From: an uncultured Muribaculaceae bacterium
GTDB taxonomy: Bacteria; Bacteroidota; Bacteroidia; Bacteroidales; Muribaculaceae
Direction: 5' to 3'
Assembly (NCBI GenBank): GCA_910583525.1
Contig: CAJTXL010000023.1
Coordinates: forward strand, 1 to 52,926
DNA length: 52,926 nucleotides
Below, one piece after another: positions 26,547 through 34,200 of this stretch. The position numbers were made by a program, and so were the translations under genes. How positions within the stretch are numbered: the first letter of the stretch is position 1; each line of letters begins with the position of its first letter. Under the pieces are notes generated by a model, which searched no databases, was not told the DNA's origin, and worked only from the letters and a program-made list of their open reading frames with translations.

Positions 26547-27359
26547 ATGAGGAGGTACTTTTCATATATGACAGTTCTTTTGCTGATGCTGCCCATGACG
26601 GTGTCGGCAAAAGAACTTTACCGCGACGCGCAAGTCACCGTCAGCGAATTGAAACACGGAGTCGACATATTCGAAACTTACGACAACTGCGCCATGTATC
26701 TTGTCAAAGGGTCTGAAAGGGCTCTCCTCATCGACACCGGCACAAAGTGCGACGCTCTGAAAAAAATTGTCGATTCACTGGTGACAACGCCGGTCGATGT
26801 GGTCATAACCCATCTTCACCCCGACCATGCCGGATGCGTGGGCCAATTCGACAATTTCTACATGCACCCGGCCGACACCGTGATGCTCCACGAATATGAC
26901 ATTCACAACGAAATCCGTTTCATAGAAGACGGACACAGATTCGACCTCGGCGACACCGTTGTCGAGGCTCTGCTGATGCCGGGCCACACCCCGGGGTCAA
27001 TCGTGCTTCTGAACCGTGCCAACGGCGACTGCTTCAGCGGCGACGCTTTCGGCGTGTGGATGCAGCTTGTGCCGCACACACCAATGGTATGCTTCCTCGG
27101 CTCATGCCACCGAATGCTCGGACTCATGGAGAAAGGCGATGCCGTCAGCATATGGGGCGGACATTATCCCTATTACCGACGCGCGCTCGGGAAATCATTT
27201 ATGGAAACCATGACCCGCCTGGCATCGCGTCTGAGCCACGGCGACGAGACCGGCGCCGTCGACTACACCATGCCACCGTCGATGCACTGCTCGGGGCATC
27301 CGAAAATCCTTATGGAAAATGGTGCGTCGATTGTCTACAATACCGAAAAAATAAACTAA
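26547..27359 (+). CDS. secreted metallo-beta-lactamase-fold hydrolase
   Basis: A 270-residue exported metallohydrolase. A signal peptide with two arginines (about 1-21) precedes the metal-binding motif THLHPDHAG (H89, H91, D93, H94), then GHTPGS, FSGDAFG and WGGHYPYY, which give the further histidine and aspartate ligands. The fold covers lactonases, glyoxalase II, phosphodiesterases and lactamases, so the reaction is open. A second ATG at 26568 is preceded by AGGAGG, but that start would lose the charged end of the signal peptide, so I keep 26547. In this PUL a lactone or ester is a plausible target. It follows the fused esterase by 54 bases. Confidence 0.75.
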   Translation: MRRYFSYMTVLLLMLPMTVSAKELYRDAQVTVSELKHGVDIFETYDNCAMYLVKGSERALLIDTGTKCDALKKIVDSLVTTPVDVVITHLHPDHAGCVGQFDNFYMHPADTVMLHEYDIHNEIRFIEDGHRFDLGDTVVEALLMPGHTPGSIVLLNRANGDCFSGDAFGVWMQLVPHTPMVCFLGSCHRMLGLMEKGDAVSIWGGHYPYYRRALGKSFMETMTRLASRLSHGDETGAVDYTMPPSMHCSGHPKILMENGASIVYNTEKIN

Positions 27360-27364
27360 CTTTG
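27331..27364 (+). promoter_or_regulatory. possible internal promoter before the CE1-like esterase
   Basis: TAACTTTG (27357-27364) matches the -7 element, with TTG (27331-27333) 23 bases upstream, slightly too far. It overlaps the end of the metallohydrolase gene and could give the last three PUL genes extra transcription. Confidence 0.35.
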
Positions 27365-27387
27365 CCATAACCCCAATCAATATCACA

Positions 27388-28581
27388 ATGAAAAAATATA
27401 TCCTGCTTCTCTCTTTGGCCGCAATGGCCTTCGGCAGCAACGCACAACAAGCCCTTTGGGGCGGTTCTCAGATTGTATCGCCCGAAATAAATCCCGACAA
27501 TACCGTCACATTCCGTCTTGCCGCTCCCAAAGCCGTAAAAGTACAGATAACGGGCGATTTCCTGCCTACTCAGAAAGTACAGACGCCTTTCGGCGAATTC
27601 GACGCTCCGGGCTCGGCCGACCTCACCGAGAAAGACGGCGTATGGCAGTTCACCACACCCGAACCCCTCGCTCCTGAGCTATACAGCTATACCCTGCTCG
27701 TCGACGGTCTTAAAATAAACGACCCGTCAAACGTTCACCGCATCCGCGACGTCAAATCGGTCACCGACGTATTCATCATACCCGGTGCGCGTGCCGACCT
27801 GTACAAGATAAACGACGTTCCCCACGGCACCGTCTCGAAAGTATGGTATAACAGCCCCACACTCGGCATGGACCGACGACTCACCGTATACACACCGGCA
27901 GGATACGAGACAAGCGGCAAGCGCTATCCCGTCTTCTATCTCCTTCACGGCATGGGCGGCGACGAAAACGCCTGGACAGAGCTGGGCCGCGCCGCACAGA
28001 TTCTCGACAACCTCATAGCACAGGGCAAAGCCGAACCTATGATTGTCGTCATGACAAACGGAAACGCGGCACTTCAGGCTGCTCCGGGCGAATCGAGCCT
28101 CGGTTTTGCGGCTCCCGACATGAACCTGCCCAAGACAATGGAAGGCAGCTTCGAAACACACTTCCCCGAAGTTGTGAAATTCATCGACAAAAACTACCGC
28201 ACCGTCAAAAACAAGAAATCACGTGCTATTGCAGGCCTGTCGATGGGCGGCTTCCACTCGATGCACATCTCCAAGCAGTATCCCGACATGTTCGACTACG
28301 TCGGTCTTTTCTCTGCCGCCATAATGCCCGACAAGAAGGTGAAATCGCCTATCTACGACGACCTCGAAGCCAAACTTAAAACACAGTTCGACAAAAAGCC
28401 GGCACTCTACTGGATTGCAATAGGCAACACCGACTTCCTCTTCAAAGCCAACGAGGAATACCGCAAGATGCTCGACGAAAAAGGATACAAATACACCTAC
28501 TACGAGACTCCCGAAGGTCATATCTGGAAAAACTGGCGTATCTACCTTACGGAATTCACTCCTCTGCTTTTCAAAAAATAA
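27388..28581 (+). CDS. secreted CE1-like esterase with N-terminal CBM48/E-set domain
   Basis: A 397-residue exported protein: signal peptide (about 1-19), an immunoglobulin-like E-set/CBM48 domain (about 30-125, with TFRLAAPKAVKVQITGDF), and an esterase-D type alpha/beta-hydrolase (about 150-397). YPVFYLLHGMGG (180-191), nucleophile S285 in GLSMGGFHS and the histidine in PEGHIWKNW are visible. This architecture is found in PUL feruloyl and acetyl esterases. It is a second esterase-D enzyme in this PUL beside the fused lipoprotein; the sequences differ, so it is not a recent duplication. It precedes GH3 by 12 bases and should strip acyl groups in the periplasm. Confidence 0.87.
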   Translation: MKKYILLLSLAAMAFGSNAQQALWGGSQIVSPEINPDNTVTFRLAAPKAVKVQITGDFLPTQKVQTPFGEFDAPGSADLTEKDGVWQFTTPEPLAPELYSYTLLVDGLKINDPSNVHRIRDVKSVTDVFIIPGARADLYKINDVPHGTVSKVWYNSPTLGMDRRLTVYTPAGYETSGKRYPVFYLLHGMGGDENAWTELGRAAQILDNLIAQGKAEPMIVVMTNGNAALQAAPGESSLGFAAPDMNLPKTMEGSFETHFPEVVKFIDKNYRTVKNKKSRAIAGLSMGGFHSMHISKQYPDMFDYVGLFSAAIMPDKKVKSPIYDDLEAKLKTQFDKKPALYWIAIGNTDFLFKANEEYRKMLDEKGYKYTYYETPEGHIWKNWRIYLTEFTPLLFKK

Positions 28582-28593
28582 CATCAGCACACC

Positions 28594-30933
28594 ATGAAGA
28601 AAACAATTTTCTGCATAGCTGCCCTGGGGCTGCTGACGGCATCGTGCGGCGACAAGACACCGAAACTCGGCAAATCGCCCGTCGATGAGGTAATAGCAGC
28701 CATGACCCTCGAAGAAAAGGCACATCTCGTGGTCGGCACCGGAATGGCAGGCTTCGACGGCGACAGCGCCGTAGTAGGTGAAACACGCAACCTCGTGCCC
28801 GGAGCTGCCGGAACGACATATCCCATCGAGCGCCTCGGCATCCCGGCCATAGTACTTGCCGACGGCCCGGCCGGACTGCGCATCAATCCCACACGGGAAG
28901 GCGATTCGGCAACATATTACTGCACGCACTTCCCCATCGGGACGCTCCTTGCATGCACTTGGGACACCACTTTGGTGAGCAACGTAGGCAAAGCCATAGG
29001 CAACGAAGTGCTCGAATACGGTGCCGACGTACTTCTGGCCCCGGCGCTCAACATACACCGTAACCCATTGTGCGGCCGCAACTTCGAATATTACTCCGAA
29101 GACCCCGTCGTTGCCGGCAACATAGCCGGCGCATACGTCAAAGGCATACAAAGCAACGGCGTAGGCACCTCTATCAAACACTTTGCCGGGAACAACCAGG
29201 AGACAAACCGCATGGGCAACGACGCACAAGTCAGTCCGCGCGCACTCCGCGAAATCTATCTCAAAGGGTTTGAAATCGCCGTAAAGGACTCCGACCCTTG
29301 GACGGTGATGTCGTCCTACAACCGCATCAACGGCAAATACACTTCTGAAAACGAAGAACTGCTGCAGACACTGCTCCGCGACGAGTGGGGATACAAAGGC
29401 ATGGTAATGACCGACTGGTTCGGCGGCACAGACGCCCCTGCCCAGATGGCGGCAGGCAACGACATGCTGCAGCCGGGCCTTCAGAAACAATACGACGCAA
29501 TTGTGGAGGCGGTACGCGACGGCTCGCTCGACGAAAAAATCCTTGACCGCAACGTGCGACGCATTCTCGAGCTCATTGTCCGCACTCCACGCTTCAAAGG
29601 CCACACCCCCTCGAACAATCCCGACCTCGAAGCCCATGCCGCAATCACCCGGCAGAGCGCGACCGAAGGCATGGTACTGCTGAAAAACGACAAAGAGACA
29701 CTTCCCCTGCCCGAAAGCTCCAAAAAGGTGGCTCTGTACGGATGCACATCATACGACTGGATTGCAGGCGGAACAGGGTCGGGAAATGTAAACCGGGCAT
29801 ACACCGTATCTTTGCTCGACGGACTTAAGAACGCCGGTTACGAACTCGTCGACACCACGCTCGAGGCACGCTATGCACGCCATATCGAAGCCGAAAACGA
29901 ACGCAACAAACCGGCAGGAGGGCATCTCAGCCAATTCCTGCCGCGTCCACGGCCCGAAGAAATGACGTTCAGCGCAGCCGAACTGGCACGCCACGCAAAC
30001 GACGCCGACGTAGCCATCGTTACCATCGGGCGCAACTCAGGCGAGTTCTTCGACCGCTCAACCGCCGATTTCACCCTAAGCGCAGAAAACAAGAAACTCC
30101 TCTCCGACGTCACAAAAGCATTCCACGCCAAAGGCAAGAAAGTTGTCGTGATAATGAACGTAGGCGGCGTCATTGAAACAGCTTCATGGAAAGGCATGCC
30201 CGACGCCATACTCTGCGCATGGCAGGGCGGACAGGAAGGCGGAAACAGCGTCGCCGACGTAATCAGCGGCAAAGCATACCCGTCGGGAAAACTGTCGATG
30301 ACCTTCCCCGTCGCATTCACCGACCACGCATCTTCGGCAAACTTCCCCCTGGACTTTGCTCAGGAAGTAAGGCTCAGCAACTCCGACGACAGTATTGCCG
30401 AGCCCGTGCGCAACTACCACTACACACCTTATGAAGAAGACGTCTATGTAGGCTACCGCTACTTCGACAGTTTCGACAAAAACGTAAGCTATCCTTTCGG
30501 ATACGGCATGTCGTACACAACATTCGAATACTCCAAGCCGAGCGTGACTCTCAACGGCGGAAAATATACCGTCACGCTCAACATACGCAACACAGGCAAA
30601 CAGCCGGGCAAAGAAATCGTACAGCTCTATGCCGCAGCACCCGACAGCAAGGCGAAAAACAAACCCGTCAAAGAACTCAAGGCCTTTGCCAAGACGCCCG
30701 AGCTGCATCCCGGACAAAACTGCACGGTAGAGCTGACTTTCGACCGTGACGACCTTGCATCCTTCGACGAAGCAACATCTTCATGGGTTGTCGACGGTGG
30801 CCGATACGGACTTCTTGTAGGTGCATCGAGCCGCGACATACGTCACAAACTCGACATCGACGTTGAGCCTGCCCGTACTCCGGCACATCAGCTTTTCTCA
30901 ACCGAAGCATCAATAAATACCTTAAAGCGATAA
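28594..30933 (+). CDS. GH3 beta-glycosidase, lipoprotein
   Basis: A 779-residue GH3 enzyme with lipobox LTASC (C18). It has the GH3 N-terminal barrel with LADGPAGLR, KHFAGNNQE and the nucleophile D274 in GMVMTDWFGG, the C-terminal alpha/beta domain (about 360-600, LAWQGGQEGG-like: CAWQGGQEGG) and a fibronectin-III-like domain at the end (about 630-770). It releases terminal beta-linked glucose or a related sugar from the non-reducing end. It is followed by a second GH3 gene after 5 bases, so the pair is translated from one message. The sequences of the two are clearly different subfamilies, which suggests two linkages or aglycones. Confidence 0.93.
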   Translation: MKKTIFCIAALGLLTASCGDKTPKLGKSPVDEVIAAMTLEEKAHLVVGTGMAGFDGDSAVVGETRNLVPGAAGTTYPIERLGIPAIVLADGPAGLRINPTREGDSATYYCTHFPIGTLLACTWDTTLVSNVGKAIGNEVLEYGADVLLAPALNIHRNPLCGRNFEYYSEDPVVAGNIAGAYVKGIQSNGVGTSIKHFAGNNQETNRMGNDAQVSPRALREIYLKGFEIAVKDSDPWTVMSSYNRINGKYTSENEELLQTLLRDEWGYKGMVMTDWFGGTDAPAQMAAGNDMLQPGLQKQYDAIVEAVRDGSLDEKILDRNVRRILELIVRTPRFKGHTPSNNPDLEAHAAITRQSATEGMVLLKNDKETLPLPESSKKVALYGCTSYDWIAGGTGSGNVNRAYTVSLLDGLKNAGYELVDTTLEARYARHIEAENERNKPAGGHLSQFLPRPRPEEMTFSAAELARHANDADVAIVTIGRNSGEFFDRSTADFTLSAENKKLLSDVTKAFHAKGKKVVVIMNVGGVIETASWKGMPDAILCAWQGGQEGGNSVADVISGKAYPSGKLSMTFPVAFTDHASSANFPLDFAQEVRLSNSDDSIAEPVRNYHYTPYEEDVYVGYRYFDSFDKNVSYPFGYGMSYTTFEYSKPSVTLNGGKYTVTLNIRNTGKQPGKEIVQLYAAAPDSKAKNKPVKELKAFAKTPELHPGQNCTVELTFDRDDLASFDEATSSWVVDGGRYGLLVGASSRDIRHKLDIDVEPARTPAHQLFSTEASINTLKR

Positions 30934-30938
30934 TAACA

Positions 30939-33266
30939 ATGAATATTACCCGGACTTTCATGTCGGGTCTGGTCTTGATGGCGACGCTCGTTCCGACGGG
31001 CGCCGCCAATCCGGCTATTCCCCGTGACAAAAACATCGAGAAAAAAGTAGAAGAAACCTTGTCGCGCATGACGCTCGACGAGAAAATAGGGCAGATGACC
31101 GAACTTGCCATCGACCTTATATGCCACCGCGGACCCGACGGTAAGCTCGTCTACCATCCGGGGATGCTCGATTCTATCATTGGCAAATATAAGGTAGGCT
31201 CTATCCTGAACGCCCCACAGCATTCCCTCACGCCTCAGGAATGGAACGAAGTCATAGGCAAAATCCAGGAAGCCTCAATGCGCGAAATCGGCATTCCGTG
31301 CATATACGGCCTCGACCAGAACCACGGCACCACATACACCACCGGCGGTACGTTATTCCCTCAGAACATCTCGGTAGCGGCAACGTTCAACCCGGCATTG
31401 GCCGAAGAAGCCGCTGCAATCACAGCCTACGAAACAAAAGCGTCGGCATGCCCCTGGACATACTCGCCCACAGTCGACCTCGTGCGTGTGGCCTCGTGGC
31501 CCCGCGTATGGGAGAATTTCGGCGAAGACCCCTTGCTTTCGGGTAAAATGGGCGCGGCTCAAATCCGAGGATTTCAGGGCAAAGACCCAAACCATATAGG
31601 AAAAGACAAAATAGCCACATCCGTCAAGCACTACATGGCATATTCGACACCATTCAGCGGAAAAGACCGCACTCCGGCATACGTCAGCGAAGCCGACCTG
31701 CGCGAAAAACACTTCGCACCGTACAAAGACTGCATCGAAGCCGGGGCGCTAACGGTGATGGTGAACTCCTCAAGCATAAACGGAGTGCCCACTCACGCCA
31801 ACAAACGACTTCTTACCGACTGGCTAAAGAACGACCTTCAATGGGACGGCATGATTGTAACCGACTGGGCCGACATAAACAACCTCTATACACGCGAAAA
31901 AATAGCCAAAGACAAAAAAGAGGCTATAAAGATAGCAATCAACGCCGGCATCGACATGGCAATGGAACCATACCAATGGGACTACTGCACTCTGCTGAAA
32001 GAACTCGTCGAAGAAGGTGAAGTGCCGATGGAACGCATCGACGACGCTACACGCCGCGTACTGCGACTGAAATACCGCCTCGGACTGTTCGACAACCCCA
32101 CCCCTCAGCTGAAAGATTACCCCGACTTCGGCTCGGCCAAACATGCCGATGCCGCACGACGCGCGGCAATCGAGTCGATGATACTGCTCAAAAACCAAGG
32201 CGACATCCTTCCTTTGGCACAAGGCACAAAAATACTCGTCACAGGCCCAAATGCAAACACGATGCGGGCTCTCAACGGCGGATGGACAATAACCTGGCAG
32301 GGAAAACTCGCTCCCGGCGAGCTCGACGACAAGAACACCATCGTCGAAGCCATGCGGCAACGCTTCGGCAAAGACAACGTGACATACGTGCCCGGAGTCA
32401 CTTATAACGAAAACGGCAACTACCAGGCCGAAAACGAGCCCGATTTCGCGGCCGTTACCAAAGCGGCCGAAAACGCCGACGTGATTGTTGTCTGCGTGGG
32501 CGAGAACTCCTACACGGAGACTGTCGGCAATCTGTCCGACCTCAACTTGTCGGCCAACCAGAAAGAACTCGTAAGGACTGCCGCCGCTACCGGCAAACCC
32601 GTGGTAATGGTCCTCAACGAAGGACGTCCGCGCATAATCTCCGACATCGAGCCTCTTGCCGCCGCTGTTGTCGACATCCTTCTCCCCGGAAGCGAAGGCG
32701 GCGACGCATTGGCAATGCTCCTGGCCGGGGACGAAAACTTTTCGGGACGGCTGCCGTACACCTATCCCCTAAACGTAAACGCACTCTCTACCTACGACTA
32801 CAAAGCATCCGAACAGACCGGAACGATGGCCGGCGCTTACGACTACAACGCCGCCATCACCGACCAATGGCCTTTCGGACATGGTCTCAGCTATACGACT
32901 TTCAAATACGGCAACTTGCGAGTCAACAAAGACAAGTTCGCCGACGGCGACAAACTCACATTCAGCGTCGACGTGACAAACACAGGCTCTCGAAAAGGCA
33001 AAGAGACGGTAATGCTCTACACCTCCGACCTGGTGGCTTCGCGACTCGTGCCCGACAACCGACGCCTGCGTGCTTTCGAGAAAGTGGAAATAGAACCCGG
33101 ACAGACACGTACCGTCAACCTGACAATCCCTGCATCCGACCTCGCATACGTAGGACCCGACGGACGTTGGATTCTCGAAGAAGGCGACTTCCGAGCCAAC
33201 ATCGGAGGCCTCGACAAGACCATCACATGTACCGCAAGCAAAGAATATACCACACCGAACAAATAA
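30939..33266 (+). CDS. GH3 beta-glucosidase (BglX-like), periplasmic
   Basis: A 775-residue GH3 enzyme with a signal peptide (about 1-23) but no lipobox. It shows MTLDEKIGQM (about 46-55), GLDQNHGTTY, KHYMAYS and the nucleophile D309 in GMIVTDWAD, then the C-terminal domain with LPGSEGG and a fibronectin-III-like domain (about 680-765). The layout is that of BglX-type beta-glucosidases. It is the last gene of the PUL. Its TAA stop codon forms the left copy of the duplication of a MITE-like element, so the element lies immediately behind the gene without altering the protein. Confidence 0.94.
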   Translation: MNITRTFMSGLVLMATLVPTGAANPAIPRDKNIEKKVEETLSRMTLDEKIGQMTELAIDLICHRGPDGKLVYHPGMLDSIIGKYKVGSILNAPQHSLTPQEWNEVIGKIQEASMREIGIPCIYGLDQNHGTTYTTGGTLFPQNISVAATFNPALAEEAAAITAYETKASACPWTYSPTVDLVRVASWPRVWENFGEDPLLSGKMGAAQIRGFQGKDPNHIGKDKIATSVKHYMAYSTPFSGKDRTPAYVSEADLREKHFAPYKDCIEAGALTVMVNSSSINGVPTHANKRLLTDWLKNDLQWDGMIVTDWADINNLYTREKIAKDKKEAIKIAINAGIDMAMEPYQWDYCTLLKELVEEGEVPMERIDDATRRVLRLKYRLGLFDNPTPQLKDYPDFGSAKHADAARRAAIESMILLKNQGDILPLAQGTKILVTGPNANTMRALNGGWTITWQGKLAPGELDDKNTIVEAMRQRFGKDNVTYVPGVTYNENGNYQAENEPDFAAVTKAAENADVIVVCVGENSYTETVGNLSDLNLSANQKELVRTAAATGKPVVMVLNEGRPRIISDIEPLAAAVVDILLPGSEGGDALAMLLAGDENFSGRLPYTYPLNVNALSTYDYKASEQTGTMAGAYDYNAAITDQWPFGHGLSYTTFKYGNLRVNKDKFADGDKLTFSVDVTNTGSRKGKETVMLYTSDLVASRLVPDNRRLRAFEKVEIEPGQTRTVNLTIPASDLAYVGPDGRWILEEGDFRANIGGLDKTITCTASKEYTTPNK

Positions 33267-33598
33267 GAGGTTGTTTAAAAACATATGTTAATCGACAGGC
33301 CGAAAATTATGAGACGGATTGTGTTCTGCGATGATGGAGCATAGCGTGCTATGCGACTGAAGAGCAGGGCGCAAGACGCTCAAAGTTTTCGGAGGCGTTG
33401 CATTTATTTTTTCGCGTAATACATAACTTATTATATCTTCATCGGTTGTTTTTAACATTGCTTCGTTCTTGGTGTCTTTTTGTTAACTTGCCCATTGCTC
33501 GTCGGTCGCATGGGAACCGCCATGCTCGCTCCTCACAATGTGCAATTTAAGCAAAAATACACCAACCTGTCGGTTAACATATGTTTTTAAACAACCTC
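33267..33598. mobile_element. 332-bp MITE-like element with 33-bp terminal inverted repeats and TAA duplication
   Basis: The ends are 33-bp inverted repeats (33267-33299 and 33566-33598) with one mismatch, starting GAGGTTGTTTAAAAACATAT. Direct repeats TAA flank them (33264-33266 and 33599-33601), as left by a transposase making 3-bp duplications. The interior has no open frame resembling a transposase. I infer a non-autonomous miniature element; a 3-bp TNA-type duplication suits some IS5-family groups, which is only a suggestion. The left TAA is the GH3 stop codon. Confidence 0.8.
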
Positions 33599-33629
33599 TA
33601 AGAAATCGGCCATAAAAAACATCAAGCAG

Positions 33630-33669
33630 TCCCGGGTAATCAAATATGCCGATTGCCCGGGACATTTTT
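33630..33669 (+). terminator. terminator of the PUL operon
   Basis: A 12-bp stem with one G-T wobble (33630-33641 with 33651-33662) and a nine-base loop is followed by CATTTTT. The MITE-like element lies between the last PUL stop codon and this terminator, so it should be transcribed as a 3' untranslated region. Confidence 0.8.
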
Positions 33670-33684
33670 GTCGGATATTTGTTG

Positions 33685-33692
33685 TATTTTTG
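33685..33692 (+). promoter_or_regulatory. -7 box of bcp
   Basis: TATTTTTG matches TAnnTTTG, 22 bases before the chosen bcp ATG. The nearest TTTG upstream (33667-33670) is too close to be a standard -33. An in-frame TTG start inside this box is therefore not the translation start. Confidence 0.5.
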
Positions 33693-33713
33693 CAAAAACA
33701 ACGATTACAAAAT

Positions 33714-34166
33714 ATGCTTACAACAGGAGACAAAGCCCCGGACCTTCTGGGCACAGACCAAAATGGCCGCGAAATACGCCGCAGCGACTTCCCGGGCAAG
33801 AAAATCGCATTATATTTCTACCCCAAAGATTCGACTTCAGGATGCACTGCACAGGCATGCAGCCTGCGCGACAGCTACCACGAACTGCTCGACGCCGGAT
33901 ATCAGGTTATAGGCGTAAGCGTCGATTCCGAAGCCTCGCATCAGAAATTCATCGCAAAAAACAGCCTTCCCTTTCCGCTTATTTCCGACACCGACCACAA
34001 ACTTGTAGAGAAATTCGGTGTATGGGGCGAAAAATCGATGTACGGGCGCAAATACATGGGCACATTCCGCACAACATTCATAATAGACCCCGACGGGATT
34101 ATCGAGCGAGTAATCGGCCCCAAAGAAGTAAAGACAAGCATACACGCGTCACAGATACTGCAATAA
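33714..34166 (+). CDS. bcp: thioredoxin-dependent peroxiredoxin, Bcp/PrxQ type
   Basis: A 150-residue cytoplasmic peroxidase that reduces hydroperoxides. The peroxidatic C44 and nearby C49 in STSGCTAQACSL have the PrxQ spacing; the proline normally before the first cysteine segment (TPGC) is serine here. FYPKD (35-39) and the C-terminal FIIDPDG are typical. I chose the ATG at 33714 because the promoter box covers the upstream alternative start. It follows the PUL terminator and precedes the phosphate transporter by 34 bases. Confidence 0.93.
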   Translation: MLTTGDKAPDLLGTDQNGREIRRSDFPGKKIALYFYPKDSTSGCTAQACSLRDSYHELLDAGYQVIGVSVDSEASHQKFIAKNSLPFPLISDTDHKLVEKFGVWGEKSMYGRKYMGTFRTTFIIDPDGIIERVIGPKEVKTSIHASQILQ

Positions 34167-34200
34167 CACCCTCTGTCCGTAAACACCCTCTAAGAAACTT

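Noticed and set aside
28219..29637. 472-residue antisense frame over the CE1-like and GH3 genes
   Set aside because: The residue mix (many Val, Phe, Cys, Ala) is typical of a shadow of GC-rich genes; both sense genes have full catalytic motifs.
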